From Rhodobacteraceae bacterium WFHF2C18 (GTDB lineage Bacteria; Pseudomonadota; Alphaproteobacteria; Rhodobacterales; Rhodobacteraceae), in NCBI GenBank assembly GCA_002166865.1, contig NHTQ01000006.1, forward strand, positions 62,001 through 126,000: a stretch of 64,000 nt of DNA. The letters are read 5' to 3'. The notes under the pieces were generated by a model. It made no database searches and had not been told where the DNA came from. It saw nothing but the letters and a program-made list of their open reading frames with translations. This document shows, one piece after another, positions 18,345 through 27,645 of the stretch (its first letter is position 1; every line of letters starts with the position of its first letter). The position numbers were made by a program, and so were the translations under genes.

Positions 18345-18988
18345 ACCTGCCCGACAGCGCCTCTGTCGCCACCCCCGGCGAGGGCGGGCGCCTGCATGCC
18401 CCATCGGCCGAGCGCAACGCCGGGCCGCTGTGCGATCTGCTGCGCCACCATGCCCCGCAGGCGGGCCGGGCGCTGGAACTGGCCAGCGGTACGGGCCAGC
18501 ATGCCGTGCGCTTCGCCGCCGCCCTGCCCGGCCTGGACTGGCAACCCAGCGAGATCGACGGCGAACGCCGTGCCAGCATCGACGCCTGGGCAGCCGAGGC
18601 CGGCCTGCCCAACCTGCGCCCGGCCATCGCGCTGGATGCCTGCACGCCGGGCTGGGCCGCCGCGCACGGCGGTCAGGACCTGATCGTTCTGGTGAACCTT
18701 TTGCACCTGATCAGCGAAGGGCAGGCGCAGGCCCTGGTGGCCGAGGCGGCGCGCGCCCTGGCCCCGGGGGGGCGGCTGATCCTCTACGGGCCTTTCCTGC
18801 GCGATGGCGAGACGACCTCGGAGGGCGACCGTACCTTTGACGCCAGCCTGCGCGCGCAGGACCCCGAGATCGGCTACAAGGACGACTTCGAGGTGATCGA
18901 TTGGCTGCACGACGCCGGGCTGTCGCTGGTGGACGTGGTCGAGATGCCCGCGAACAACCTTTCGCTGGTGGCCGAACGCCCGGCTTGA
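18329..18988 (+). CDS. DUF938 SAM-dependent methyltransferase-like protein
   Basis: A 219-residue protein with GGAGG upstream of its ATG, which overlaps the end of the aldo/keto reductase gene. NAGPLCDLLRHHAP and RALELASGTGQHAVRFAAAL form the SAM-binding start typical of DUF938. LVNLLHLIS and GGRLILYGPFLRDGE are the later family motifs. Methyltransferase activity is inferred from the fold; the substrate is unknown. Confidence 0.9.
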   Translation: MSRRLNLPDSASVATPGEGGRLHAPSAERNAGPLCDLLRHHAPQAGRALELASGTGQHAVRFAAALPGLDWQPSEIDGERRASIDAWAAEAGLPNLRPAIALDACTPGWAAAHGGQDLIVLVNLLHLISEGQAQALVAEAARALAPGGRLILYGPFLRDGETTSEGDRTFDASLRAQDPEIGYKDDFEVIDWLHDAGLSLVDVVEMPANNLSLVAERPA

Positions 18989-19055
18989 TCCCGATCAAGG
19001 AGGGAGCGGGGAATTCGTGCTTTGCGCGGGGCCAGCACAGACAATGGAGCCTCGC

Positions 19056-19412
19056 ATGAGCTGGACCGACAAACTCTCCGACACCCGTCAACAGCTGCGC
19101 GCGCTGAACCGCGCCATCCCCGACACCGCGCAGGCCTTCGGCGCGCTTGGCAAATCCGTCAAGGACGGCGGCGCGCTGGAGTTCAAGGTCAAGGAATTCG
19201 TGGCCCTGGGCATCGCCGTGGCCACCAAGTGCGAAACCTGCATCGCGCTGCACGTCGAGACGCTGGTGAAATGCGGCGCCACGCGCGAGGAGGTGGCCGA
19301 CACCCTGGGCATGACCGTCCAGATGGGCGGCGGGCCGTCGATGATGTATGCCGCCAAGGCCCTGGCCTGCTACGACGAACTGGTCGAGCGCCGCGCCGAA
19401 GCGGCGGAGTGA
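19056..19412 (+). CDS. Carboxymuconolactone decarboxylase / AhpD-like protein
   Basis: A 118-residue helical protein. The CxxC motif CETC followed by IALHVETLVKCGATREE is the AhpD-like redox centre, with the His three residues after the second Cys. GGGPSMMYAAKAL closes the fold. AhpD-like proteins act as peroxidase partners or disulfide reductants. GGAG lies before the chosen ATG. The gene stands alone. Confidence 0.9.
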   Translation: MSWTDKLSDTRQQLRALNRAIPDTAQAFGALGKSVKDGGALEFKVKEFVALGIAVATKCETCIALHVETLVKCGATREEVADTLGMTVQMGGGPSMMYAAKALACYDELVERRAEAAE

Positions 19413-19623
19413 CCCGGCGCGCCGATGGCGCAGCAGGCTCGCCGGGACCCCCGGCATGTCAGGGACGGTTTTGAGGGTGCAGGCCCGCAGTGGGCTGCAC
19501 CGTTTTCCGAGGTGCCTCGATCCTGCAAACAAGCGGCACCGAAGACCGATCACCAAGATTGCCGTGGGGTAAAGCAACGGGGTGTGGTAAGCTGTCTGCG
19601 CATTACAGCAGGGGGATATTTCC

Positions 19624-19977
19624 ATGGAGGAAGGATTTCGGGGCCCGATCGTTCGGGCAAGGTTAGAAGACTACTACGGCACGTTGCGAACGACACTGTT
19701 CGCCTTCGTGGGACTGGCGGCGATCATTTCCTTTGCGCCGGACGGGTCACCGGTGATGATCGTCCCGCTGGTTATCGCGGTGTCCGCCTTCGGCATCCTG
19801 GCGGGAAACGCGGCCCTCGACGACGTCGAAGCGCTCAGAGAGGACATGGATGACGAGATGGCCGGCAGCGCCTTCGGCAAGATGGTCAGCGCGCGCAACA
19901 TGACGGCGCTGAAAGCGACCTCTTCCGGGCTGGTCGGCCTCACGGGTCTGGCCCAGCTCTGGGCGGTTTTCGCCTGA
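19624..19977 (+). CDS. Small membrane protein of unknown function
   Basis: A 117-residue protein with two central hydrophobic segments (TLFAFVGLAAIISFA and VMIVPLVIAVSAFGILAG) and a third near the C-terminus (GLVGLTGLAQLWAVFA). An acidic stretch (DDVEALREDMDDEM) separates them. I do not recognise the family. A GGGGGA site lies upstream and the frame is clean, so it is likely a real gene. Confidence 0.65.
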   Translation: MEEGFRGPIVRARLEDYYGTLRTTLFAFVGLAAIISFAPDGSPVMIVPLVIAVSAFGILAGNAALDDVEALREDMDDEMAGSAFGKMVSARNMTALKATSSGLVGLTGLAQLWAVFA

Positions 19978-20143
19978 GATCGCGATACAGGTTCCTGTCC
20001 GATCCAAGGGACCGGCGCGAGAACCGCGCCGGCCGGGAGGGACGGGCCGGTTGATCTTCAGGACACAATGCGCCGGACGTCTGCTTCGGGAAGCGGACAA
20101 GCGTCTTGTCCGGGCAGAGAGGGTGCCGCCCGGCGACCGACGA

Positions 20144-20171
20144 AAAGGGCCCGCGGGACCGCGGGCCCTTT
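20144..20171 (-). terminator. Terminator of the GcvT-type dehydrogenase gene
   Basis: A perfect 12-bp stem (AAAGGGCCCGCG and its complement) with a four-base loop. On the minus strand it is followed by TTTT. It lies 11 bases beyond the stop codon of the dehydrogenase gene. Confidence 0.8.
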
Positions 20172-20182
20172 GCGTGGCGGGG

Positions 20183-22681
20183 TCAGCCGTCCACGCGAAT
20201 CCTTTCGTTCCTGGGGTCGTAGGGGCTGTCGACCTGCACCTCGGCGGGCCAGAGCCTGTCCAGGATCTTGACCCGTAGTTGGGTGCCCGGCGCGGCCTTG
20301 TCGGGGCTGACGTAGCCCATGCCGATCGCCTTGCCGAAGGCGACCGAGTAGCCCCCCGAGGTGAGCCGGCCGACGCGCGTGTCCCCGTCATACAGCGCCT
20401 CGGAGCCCCAGGGATCGGCGTCTTCGGGCCCGTCGATCAGGACGGTCACGCACTTGAACCGGACGCCGATGTCGTTCATCGCCGCCTTGCCCAGGAAATC
20501 CTTGGACTGGTCCACGAAACGGGGCAGGTCGGCCTCCAGCGGGGTGGCATCGCGCCCCAGTTCGTGGCCGAAGGCGCGATAGCTCTTTTCCTGGCGCAGC
20601 CAGTTCTGGGCGCGGGCGCCGACCAGTTTCATCCCGTGCGTTTCCCCTGCCTTCTCCAGCAGGTCGAAGAGGTAGTTCTGCATCTCGACGGGGTGATGCA
20701 GTTCCCAGCCCAGCTCGCCGGTATAGGCCACGCGGATCGCGCGCACCGGGCACATGCCCAGCTCGATCTCGCGGCACGACAGCCAGGGGAAGCGCTTGTT
20801 GCCCAGCACGGTGTCGGGCTCTGCGTCCTTGACCACCTCCTTCAGCACGTCGCGGGACTTCGGCCCGGCGATGGCGAAGACGCCCCACTGGGTGGTGACG
20901 TTCTGAACCTCGATGTAGCCGAATTCATCCGCCTTGTCGGCCGCGCATTTGCGCAGCCAGTCGCCGTCGTAATCCGTCAGCGCGCCCGAGGAAACGAGGT
21001 AATACGCGTCCTCGCCCAGCCGCACGATCGTGTATTCGGTGCGCGTGGTACCCTCGGGCGTCAGCGCGTAGGTCAGGTTGATGCGCCCCACCTTGGGCAG
21101 CTTGTTGCAGGTGAACCAGTCCAGAAAGGCGGTGGCGCCGGGGCCCTTGACCACGTGCTTGGTGAAGGCCGACGCGTCGATCAGGCCCGCGCCCTCGCGG
21201 ATCGCCCTGGCCTCCTGCACCGCGTAGTCCCACCAGCCGCCGTGGCGGAAGCTGCGAGCCTGGTGATCGAAGTCGGCCGGCGCATCGACGGGGCCGAAAT
21301 AATTGGGCCGCTCGAAGCCGTTGACCACGCCGAACTGCGCGCCGCGGGCCTTCAGCCGGTCGTAGGCGGGCGCGGTGCGCAGCGGGCGGCAGGCCTCGCG
21401 CTCTTCATCCGGGTGGTGGAGGATGTAGACGTGTTCATAGGCTTCCTCGCACTTGCGGGCGGCATATTCCGTGGTCGTCCAGGATCCGAAGCGCTTGGGA
21501 TCGAGGCTGGCCATGTCGATCTCGGCCTCGCCCTCGACCATCATCTGCGCCATGTAGTAACCGGTGCCCCCCGCGGCGGTGATGCCGAAGGAGAAACCCT
21601 CGGCCAGCCACATGTTGCGCAGCCCCGGTGCCGGCCCGATCAGCGGGTTGCCGTCGGGGGTGTAGCAGATGGGGCCGTTGTAGTCGTCCTTCAGCCCCAC
21701 CTCTTCGGAGGAAGGAATCCGGTGGATCATCGACATGTATTCCTCCTCGATCCGCTCCAGATCGAGCGGAAAGAGGTCGGCGCGGAAACTGTCGGGCACC
21801 CCGTATTCGAAACGCGCGGGCGCGTTGCGCTCGTAAGGCCCGAGGATCCAGCCGCCGCGTTCCTCGCGGACGTACCACTTGGCGTCGGCGTCGCGCAGGA
21901 CGGGGTGTTCGGGGTTGGTCTTGCGCCATTCGACCAGGGCGGGGTCGGGCTCGGTCACGATGTACTGGTGTTCCACCGGGATCGCCGGCATCTTGATGCC
22001 CAGAAGCCGCGCGGTGCGCTGCGCGTGGTTGCCGGTGGCGGTGACCACATGTTCGGCGGTGACGACGACCTGTTCGTCGGAGGGCACCAGGTTGCCCCCC
22101 TTCTCCACCATCTTGGTGAGCGTGACCTTCCATTCGCTGCCGGTCCATTCGTAGGCATCGGCCTGCCACTTGCGCTCGATCGTCACGCCGCGCTGGCGCG
22201 CGCCCTTGGCCATCGCCTGCGTGAGATCGGCAGGATTGATATAGCCATCCTCGGGGTGGTAGATCGCACCTTCCAGATCCTCGGTGCGCACCAGCGGCCA
22301 GCGCTCCTTGATCTGATCGGGGCTCAGCCATTCATAGTGGATGCCCACGGTATCCGCCGTGGAGGCATAAACCATGTATTCGTCCATCCGCTCCCGTGTC
22401 TGGGCCATCCGCAGGTTGCCCACGACGGAGAACCCGGCGTTGAGGCCGGTCTCTTCTTCCAGCGACTTGTAGAACTTCACCGAGTAGTCGTGGATGTGGC
22501 TGACCGCGTAGGACATGTTGAACAGCGGCAGCAGGCCCGCGGCGTGCCAGGTGGAGCCCGAGGTGAGCTCATCGCGCTCCAGCAGCATCACGTCGTCCCA
22601 GCCGAACCGGGCCAGGTGATAGGCGATCGAGGTGCCGATGGCACCGCCACCGACGATCAGGGCTTTGACATGGGTTTTCAT
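20183..22681 (-). CDS. FAD-dependent dimethylglycine/sarcosine dehydrogenase-like protein (GcvT family)
   Basis: An 832-residue two-module enzyme. The N-terminal FAD module opens ALIVGGGAIGTSIAYHLA, and TSGSTWHAAGLLP contains the histidine that carries covalent FAD in dimethylglycine dehydrogenase. The C-terminal half (from about residue 430) is a GcvT/aminomethyltransferase domain that hands the released one-carbon unit to tetrahydrofolate. This family oxidatively demethylates dimethylglycine, sarcosine or related amines. The exact substrate is not decidable. The quaternary-amine transporter at 34-39 kb and MttB at 60 kb fit a betaine-degradation background. A terminator follows at 20144. 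Confidence 0.9.
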   Translation of the reverse strand: MKTHVKALIVGGGAIGTSIAYHLARFGWDDVMLLERDELTSGSTWHAAGLLPLFNMSYAVSHIHDYSVKFYKSLEEETGLNAGFSVVGNLRMAQTRERMDEYMVYASTADTVGIHYEWLSPDQIKERWPLVRTEDLEGAIYHPEDGYINPADLTQAMAKGARQRGVTIERKWQADAYEWTGSEWKVTLTKMVEKGGNLVPSDEQVVVTAEHVVTATGNHAQRTARLLGIKMPAIPVEHQYIVTEPDPALVEWRKTNPEHPVLRDADAKWYVREERGGWILGPYERNAPARFEYGVPDSFRADLFPLDLERIEEEYMSMIHRIPSSEEVGLKDDYNGPICYTPDGNPLIGPAPGLRNMWLAEGFSFGITAAGGTGYYMAQMMVEGEAEIDMASLDPKRFGSWTTTEYAARKCEEAYEHVYILHHPDEEREACRPLRTAPAYDRLKARGAQFGVVNGFERPNYFGPVDAPADFDHQARSFRHGGWWDYAVQEARAIREGAGLIDASAFTKHVVKGPGATAFLDWFTCNKLPKVGRINLTYALTPEGTTRTEYTIVRLGEDAYYLVSSGALTDYDGDWLRKCAADKADEFGYIEVQNVTTQWGVFAIAGPKSRDVLKEVVKDAEPDTVLGNKRFPWLSCREIELGMCPVRAIRVAYTGELGWELHHPVEMQNYLFDLLEKAGETHGMKLVGARAQNWLRQEKSYRAFGHELGRDATPLEADLPRFVDQSKDFLGKAAMNDIGVRFKCVTVLIDGPEDADPWGSEALYDGDTRVGRLTSGGYSVAFGKAIGMGYVSPDKAAPGTQLRVKILDRLWPAEVQVDSPYDPRNERIRVDG

Positions 22682-22818
22682 GAGCGGCGATTCCCTTCGG
22701 TCACATGCAATGGGGCATGTTTATCAGCCCTGCCGTGGCGCGCAGGGTTCAGCCGACACAAGATTGCGCAAAACCGACGCCGGGGGCCGATTGGCCGGCC
22801 GCGCCGGGCCGGTGGCGG

Positions 22819-23190
22819 TCACTTCCCGCAAAGGCGTCCGGCGGCCCCGTCAAGGCAGGCGCGCCCGCCGGACAATTGCAGGCGCCGGACGCCAGCCCCG
22901 GGCGCGGGGCCGGCGGCACCACCCTGCTGCAGGCCGGTGTCGCCCCCGGCGGTTCGCGGAACTGGGGCGCGGGTTTCGGGCACGGGCGCGGGCGCGGTGG
23001 CGACGGATTCCGACCGCGCCGCGGCCCCCTCCGGCGCGGGGGCCGCGCGGCTGGCAAACGTGTCGAGGTAGCGATCCAGCGGAAAGCTGCCGGGCGTGAC
23101 GCCGGCCTTGCCCGCCTGATCCACGTAATCCGCCCCCAGAAACGCCGCCGCGGCGGCGGCGGCGAAGGCGATGGCATAGGGGTTGGTCAT
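22819..23190 (-). CDS. Small protein of unknown function downstream of ggt
   Basis: A 123-residue frame starting MTNPYAIAFAAAAAAAFLGA, with a short N-terminal hydrophobic segment, a Pro/Ala-rich middle and a C-terminal pair of cysteines (ACLDGAAGRLCGK). GAGG lies eight bases before the ATG. It starts 93 bases after gamma-glutamyltransferase on the same strand and may share its transcript. I do not recognise the family. Competing frames on the other strand look worse, but the composition is biased, so reality is only likely. Confidence 0.55.
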   Translation of the reverse strand: MTNPYAIAFAAAAAAAFLGADYVDQAGKAGVTPGSFPLDRYLDTFASRAAPAPEGAAARSESVATAPAPVPETRAPVPRTAGGDTGLQQGGAAGPAPGAGVRRLQLSGGRACLDGAAGRLCGK

Positions 23191-23282
23191 CCGTCGGACC
23201 TCGCGTCGTGTACCGCGCGCCGGCCTACCCCCGGAATCTGGCGGGATCTGGAAACGCGCGGGCCATTTCCGGGGCGGCGGGC

Positions 23283-25067
23283 CTAGTCACCCAGGGCCAC
23301 GCCCTCGCGCCGGGGATCCGCGCCGCCGCGGAGCCCCTTTGCCCCGATCGCGATCGCCTGGAGGCCCGAAACCATCGGGGTGCGGTCCACCTCGAATCCC
23401 GCGTCGGCCAGCGCCCCGGCCAGATCGCCCGCGCGGCCTGCCTCGATCTCGAAGGGGCCGTAGCGATTGACCAGGTTGGGCAGCGCCGCCGCCTGTTGCA
23501 CGTTCATCCCCCAGTCAAGGTGGGCGATCAGCGCCTTGACGACGTAGCCGATGATGCGGCTGCCCCCGGGGCTGCCGACCAGCAGCACCGGTTCGCCGTC
23601 GCGCAGCACGATGGTGGGGGCCATCGACGAGCGCGGCCGCTTGCCCGGTTCCACGCGGTTGGCGATGGGGCGTCCGTCGCGGTGGCTGCGGAAGGAGAAA
23701 TCGGTCAACTCGTTGTTCAGCAGGAAGCCCCGGACCATCAGCCGCGAGCCGAAGGCGTTCTCGATGGTGGTGGTCATCGACAGGGCGTTTCCGTAGCGGT
23801 CGACGATGGAGATATGCGAGGTCGAGGGAAACTCCAGCGACTCGTCGTCGGCCCAACGGGCCGCGTGATCGAAAGCCGGATCGCCGGGGGCCACCTCGGG
23901 CAGCGCGTCGTCGCCGCGCAGAAGCGCCGCGCGCTTTTCCAGATAAGCGGGATCGAGCAGCCCCTCGGCGGGCACCGGCACGAAATCGCTGTCGGCCATG
24001 TAGCGGCCCCGATCCGCGAAGGCCAGGCGCGAGGCGTCCCCGATCAGCCGCCAGGCCCTGGCGCTGTCGGGCCCCATGCCGGGCAGGTCGAAATGTTCCA
24101 GCAGCCCCAGGATCAGCCCCACGGTCAGCCCGCCCGAGGAGGGCGGCCCCATCCCGCAGACCTCGTAGGCGCGGTAGTCCACGCAGACCGGCGCGCGCTC
24201 TTTCACGCGGTAGATGGCAAGGTCCACCGCTTCCAGCACGCCGGGATTGCCGGCAGCGCCCTGCACGGTGGCGACGATGTCGCGGGCGATGGCGCCGCTG
24301 TAGAAGACCTCCGCCCCTTCGGCCGCCAGACGCTTGAGCGTGCCGGCGTAGGCGGGATTGCGCAGGGTCTGGCCGACCTCCAGCAACTGGCCGCCGGGCA
24401 GGAAATAGGCGCGTGTCCCGGGGTGCCGGCCCAGGCGCAGGGCGTCCATCGCCACCATCCCCGCCAGCCGCGGGCTGACGGCGAAGCCCTCTTCGGCCAG
24501 GCGGATGGCGTCGTCGAACAGCCCTGCCCAATCCCGGTTGCCCCAGCGCTCGTGCGCGGCCTGCATCAGCGCGGGCGTGCCCGGCGTGCCCACCGACCGC
24601 CCCCCGACAACGGCGTCGAAGAAATCCAGCGGCTCGCCCTCGGGGGTCTGAAAGAGCGTCGGCGTGGCCGCGAGCGGCGCGGTCTCGCGCCCGTCCAGCG
24701 TGGTCAGCGCGCCGCTCGCCCCGTCGCGCCAGACAAGGAAGGCGCCGCCGCCCAGCCCGGAACTCTGCGGCTCCACCAGCCCCAGCACCGCCTGTACCGC
24801 GACCATGGCATCGGCCGCCGTGCCGCCGGCGCGCAGCACCCGGGCCCCGGCTGCGGCCGCATGGGGATTGGCGACCGAGACCATCCAGTCCTGCGCCGTG
24901 ACCGGATCGCCCGCGGCCTTGCGCGCCTGCGGCGCCGTGACCTCGGGCGAGATGGCGACCGATCCCGCCCCCGGCCCTTCCGGCGCGAGATCCTCGCTGG
25001 CCTGCTGGGCGGCGGCGGGCGCCCCCAGAAACAGGGCCAAGGCAAGGGTCCAGTGACGCAGTTTCAT
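23283..25067 (-). CDS. ggt: Gamma-glutamyltransferase
   Basis: A 594-residue periplasmic enzyme with a signal peptide (MKLRHWTLALALFLGAPAAA). The large subunit contains VLRAGGTAADAMVA and GLGGGAFLVW. Autocleavage and catalysis use the Thr in STSHISIVD, followed by GNALSMTTTIENAFGSR. PRSSMAPTIV and LLVGSPGGSRI form the small-subunit active site. GGT transfers or hydrolyses gamma-glutamyl groups of glutathione and related peptides. The usual Thr-Thr pair at the cleavage site is Thr-Ser here. AGGAGG precedes the start. Confidence 0.95.
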   Translation of the reverse strand: MKLRHWTLALALFLGAPAAAQQASEDLAPEGPGAGSVAISPEVTAPQARKAAGDPVTAQDWMVSVANPHAAAAGARVLRAGGTAADAMVAVQAVLGLVEPQSSGLGGGAFLVWRDGASGALTTLDGRETAPLAATPTLFQTPEGEPLDFFDAVVGGRSVGTPGTPALMQAAHERWGNRDWAGLFDDAIRLAEEGFAVSPRLAGMVAMDALRLGRHPGTRAYFLPGGQLLEVGQTLRNPAYAGTLKRLAAEGAEVFYSGAIARDIVATVQGAAGNPGVLEAVDLAIYRVKERAPVCVDYRAYEVCGMGPPSSGGLTVGLILGLLEHFDLPGMGPDSARAWRLIGDASRLAFADRGRYMADSDFVPVPAEGLLDPAYLEKRAALLRGDDALPEVAPGDPAFDHAARWADDESLEFPSTSHISIVDRYGNALSMTTTIENAFGSRLMVRGFLLNNELTDFSFRSHRDGRPIANRVEPGKRPRSSMAPTIVLRDGEPVLLVGSPGGSRIIGYVVKALIAHLDWGMNVQQAAALPNLVNRYGPFEIEAGRAGDLAGALADAGFEVDRTPMVSGLQAIAIGAKGLRGGADPRREGVALGD

Positions 25068-25164
25068 GACGAACCCTCCTTCATGCCGGCACTCCGGACG
25101 CGATCACCGTGCCCCCTGCCCGCCCGGTGGGCAAGCGGCGCAGCCGGTTGACGGGCCGCACCCG

Positions 25165-26151
25165 TCACAGCATCGCGGGCACCACCTGGTCGGGCGGGCG
25201 GTGACCGTCGTCGAAGGTCTTGATGTTCACGATCACCTTCTCGCCCATTTCGACCCGGCCCTCGACGGTGGCCGAGCCCATGTGCGGCAGCAACACCACG
25301 TTCTTCAGCGTGCGCAGGCGGGGATTCACCTCGCTGCCATGCTCGTAGACGTCCAGCCCCGCGCCCGCGATCTCGCCCGCGCGCAGCATGCGGGTGAGCG
25401 CATTTTCGTCGATCACCTCCCCGCGGGAGGTGTTCACGATCACCGCCTCGGGCTTCATCAGTTTCAGCCGCCGGGCGTTCATCAGGTGGAAGGTCGATGG
25501 CGTGTGCGGGCAGTTCACGCTTACCACGTCCATGCGCGCCACCATCTGGTCGAGGCTTTCCCAGTAGGTCGCCTCGTGCGCCTGCTCGATCTCGGGGCGC
25601 AGGCGGCGGCGGTTGTGGTAATGGATCTGCATGCCGAAGGCGGCGGCGCGGCGGGCCACCGCCTGCCCGATCCGGCCCATCCCGAGGATGCCCAGCCGGC
25701 GGCCGGCCACGCGCCCGCCCATGAGCGCCGTGGGCGACCAGCCCTCCCACTCGCCCGACTGCATCACCGCCAGCCCCTCGGGGATGCGGCGGGTGACGCC
25801 CAGGATCAGGGCCATGGCCATGTCGGCCGTGTCATCGGCCGAGACTCCAGGCGTGTTGGAAACCAGGATCCCGTGCTGGCGCGCGGTGGCCACGTCGATG
25901 TGGTCCACCCCCGCGCCGTAGTTCGCGATGAGCTTGAGCCGATCGCCCGCCTGGGCGATCAGGCCGGCATCGATCCGGTCCGTCAGGGTGGGCACCAGCA
26001 CGTCGCAGTCCTTCACCGCGCGGGCCAGGTCCTCGCGCGTCATCGGCGCGTCGCTGTCGCGCAGGCGCACGTCGAAGAGTTCGCTCAGCCGTGTCTCGAC
26101 CGGCTCGGGCAGGCGTCGCGTAACGACAACACTCAGACGTGCAGACGGCAT
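25165..26151 (-). CDS. D-2-hydroxyacid dehydrogenase (glyoxylate/hydroxypyruvate reductase type)
   Basis: A 328-residue NAD(P)-dependent enzyme starting MPSARLSVVVTRRLPEP, with GGAGG just upstream; the frame extends upstream but without support. The cofactor motif is GILGMGRIGQAVARR. The catalytic Arg is in VNTSRGEVIDE and the His in LLPHMGSATVEGR. It probably reduces glyoxylate or hydroxypyruvate, or oxidises a D-2-hydroxy acid. It lies 97 bases upstream of ggt on the same strand. Confidence 0.93.
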   Translation of the reverse strand: MPSARLSVVVTRRLPEPVETRLSELFDVRLRDSDAPMTREDLARAVKDCDVLVPTLTDRIDAGLIAQAGDRLKLIANYGAGVDHIDVATARQHGILVSNTPGVSADDTADMAMALILGVTRRIPEGLAVMQSGEWEGWSPTALMGGRVAGRRLGILGMGRIGQAVARRAAAFGMQIHYHNRRRLRPEIEQAHEATYWESLDQMVARMDVVSVNCPHTPSTFHLMNARRLKLMKPEAVIVNTSRGEVIDENALTRMLRAGEIAGAGLDVYEHGSEVNPRLRTLKNVVLLPHMGSATVEGRVEMGEKVIVNIKTFDDGHRPPDQVVPAML

Positions 26152-26257
26152 GAAGCCCCTCCTTCTTCTTCCAAATCGCGCGCGTCGGTGCCACAGTGGC
26201 GCAGGATACCGGCGGGCACAAGAACCCGCATCGCGAAAGTCGAGCAGTAACCGGAAC

Positions 26258-26758
26258 ATGGCAATGAAATGGACGCTTCTGTGGGCCCTGGGGCTTGCGG
26301 CTGCGCTGGCGGGGGCCGCCCCGGCGGACGATCGCGGGCCGGTCACCAACCTGCCGCTGCCGCGGTTCGTGTCGATGAAGGCCGGCGAGGGCAATGTGCG
26401 CCGGGGGCCCAGCCTGACCCACCGCATCGACTGGGTGTTCAAGCGCCGGGGCGTGCCGCTGGAGATCACCGCCGAGCACGGCCACTGGCGACGCGTGCGC
26501 GACCGCGACGGCGCGGGCGGCTGGATCCACTACTCGCTTCTGTCCGGCGTGCGCACGGCGCTGGTGGAGCGCGACATGCTCGAAATCCATGCCCGCCCCG
26601 ATCCGCAGTCGCTGGTGGTGGCGCGGCTGGAACTGGGGGTGATCGCGCGCCTTGAGGAATGCACGCCGGACTGGTGCGAGATCACGGCCGGGGGCTACAC
26701 GGGATGGGCGCCCAAGGGCGCGCTCTGGGGGGTGCGTGCCGGGGAACGGCTGGACTGA
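26258..26758 (+). CDS. Secreted SH3-domain protein
   Basis: A 166-residue protein with a signal peptide (MAMKWTLLWALGLAAALAGA). Two bacterial SH3-like repeats follow. The first has GEGNVRRGPSLTHRIDWVFK and GGWIHYSLLSGVRTALV; the second has IHARPDPQSL and AGGYTGWAPKGALWGV. Such proteins bind cell-wall peptides or act as targeting modules for hydrolases. A second ATG two codons later could also be the start. Confidence 0.88.
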   Translation: MAMKWTLLWALGLAAALAGAAPADDRGPVTNLPLPRFVSMKAGEGNVRRGPSLTHRIDWVFKRRGVPLEITAEHGHWRRVRDRDGAGGWIHYSLLSGVRTALVERDMLEIHARPDPQSLVVARLELGVIARLEECTPDWCEITAGGYTGWAPKGALWGVRAGERLD

Positions 26759-26830
26759 CCGCGCCACGGAATTTTTTGCGCGCCGGCCCTTGAACCCGCG
26801 CGCCGCTCAGAGTAATTAGCGCGGCACCGT

Positions 26831-26905
26831 TGGGGTGTAGCCAAGTGGTAAGGCAGCGGTTTTTGGTACCGTGTATCGTAGGTTCGAATCCTACCACCCC
26901 AGCCA
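26831..26905 (+). tRNA. tRNA-Gln (anticodon TTG)
   Basis: The sequence folds into a complete cloverleaf. The seven-base acceptor stem is TGGGGTG with CACCCCA. The anticodon loop reads TTTTGGT within a GCGGT/ACCGT stem, giving anticodon TTG for Gln. The T arm GTAGG-TTCGAAT-CCTAC is perfect, and G plus encoded CCA close the 3' end. The stretch that follows contains decayed mobile-type DNA, so the tRNA may have served as an integration site, although no attachment repeat was found. Confidence 0.97.
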
Positions 26906-27086
26906 GGGTTTCCTCGAAAAGAAAACATGAGCCGCTCGTGGCGAAGGCGCTCCAAAAGACCCCAGCCTCTCCGCCTCTCGGGGGGAATAGTCGGTCTGGT
27001 TGGTGGTTCCTTTTCATTCAATGCGAAACTCATTTCCTTCTTCGCGGCGGGTGTCTCGGGTGGCGGATTTTTCAGTGCGAGAGAGT

Positions 27087-27331
27087 CTACCTCAGGTGGT
27101 CCCGCCAAAGGTAGTCTTGGTCGATCCCGTAGGCCCAGTGCGCCCAGTCGTCACGCTTGCTATCCGCCGCCGACCCGCGTGCGAGGTGTTCGGGTTAATG
27201 CATAGCCGGTTATGGCACCGATGGCGGATGACATGGCCGCGTGAGGCGTTTGCCTCGTTCGAGACGTAGTAGATGAACCTGTAGGCCTCCCACTGGTGCG
27301 CTCGGAGACGCAGCCTCCGGGGTTCAGCAGT
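27087..27331 (-). pseudogene. HNH endonuclease remnant with frameshift
   Basis: On the minus strand a frame reads RLRAHQWEAYRFIYYVSNEA, then VIRHRCHNRLCINP. Here a single base appears missing (near 27191-27196), and the next frame continues EHLARGSAADSKRDDWAHWA to a TAG at 27087-27089. Together they match an HNH nuclease of phage or mobile type (H-R-C-x2-x-C-INP-EHL core). The upstream end runs into a TGA, so the N-terminus is also missing or altered. No functional product is expected. Confidence 0.7.
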
Positions 27332-27645
27332 GTCAGTGACGAGTCAGGAGATCGGTCGAAAGGAGATTTTCTGGCAGGGCGCCTTGGAGTGGTGTAAGAG
27401 GCCGCGCGCGGAGTGAACCGATACCTGGTCCCTCGGACCGTGACAGGAAGGCGGAAAGAAAGGACGGCGAGCGGGTATTCTGTGACGCAACGCGACCACC
27501 GGTCAGCCGTTTCGGCGGCAATCTGAAGGATACGCCAGCTTCGGCCCTTGCTGCGGCCGTCGTGCGCAGGGTGCTTGGACCCGCTGATTTGTCCGGCGAC
27601 GTCATCGGCGGGGGCACCTTCGCGCAGGTGCTTCAAGCCGGCTTT
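27332..27645. other. Non-coding or decayed stretch before the ABC operon end
   Basis: I see no gene or recognisable domain in any frame here. The base composition is uneven compared with the neighbouring operon, in keeping with the pseudogene beside it. Confidence 0.4.

Noticed and set aside
22682..22818. Possible glycine or SAM riboswitch ahead of the GcvT-type gene
   Set aside because: Only a short CCCTGC/GCAGGG hairpin is present; none of the conserved riboswitch core sequences is visible.
20279..23071. A 930-codon open frame on the plus strand opposite the GcvT-type dehydrogenase
   Set aside because: The His/Gly/Arg-rich translation has no family features, while the minus strand encodes a complete, well-conserved enzyme.
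26695..27108. A minus-strand frame containing GGRIRTYDTRYQ across the tRNA
   Set aside because: This is the well-known false translation of the antisense strand of a tRNA gene.
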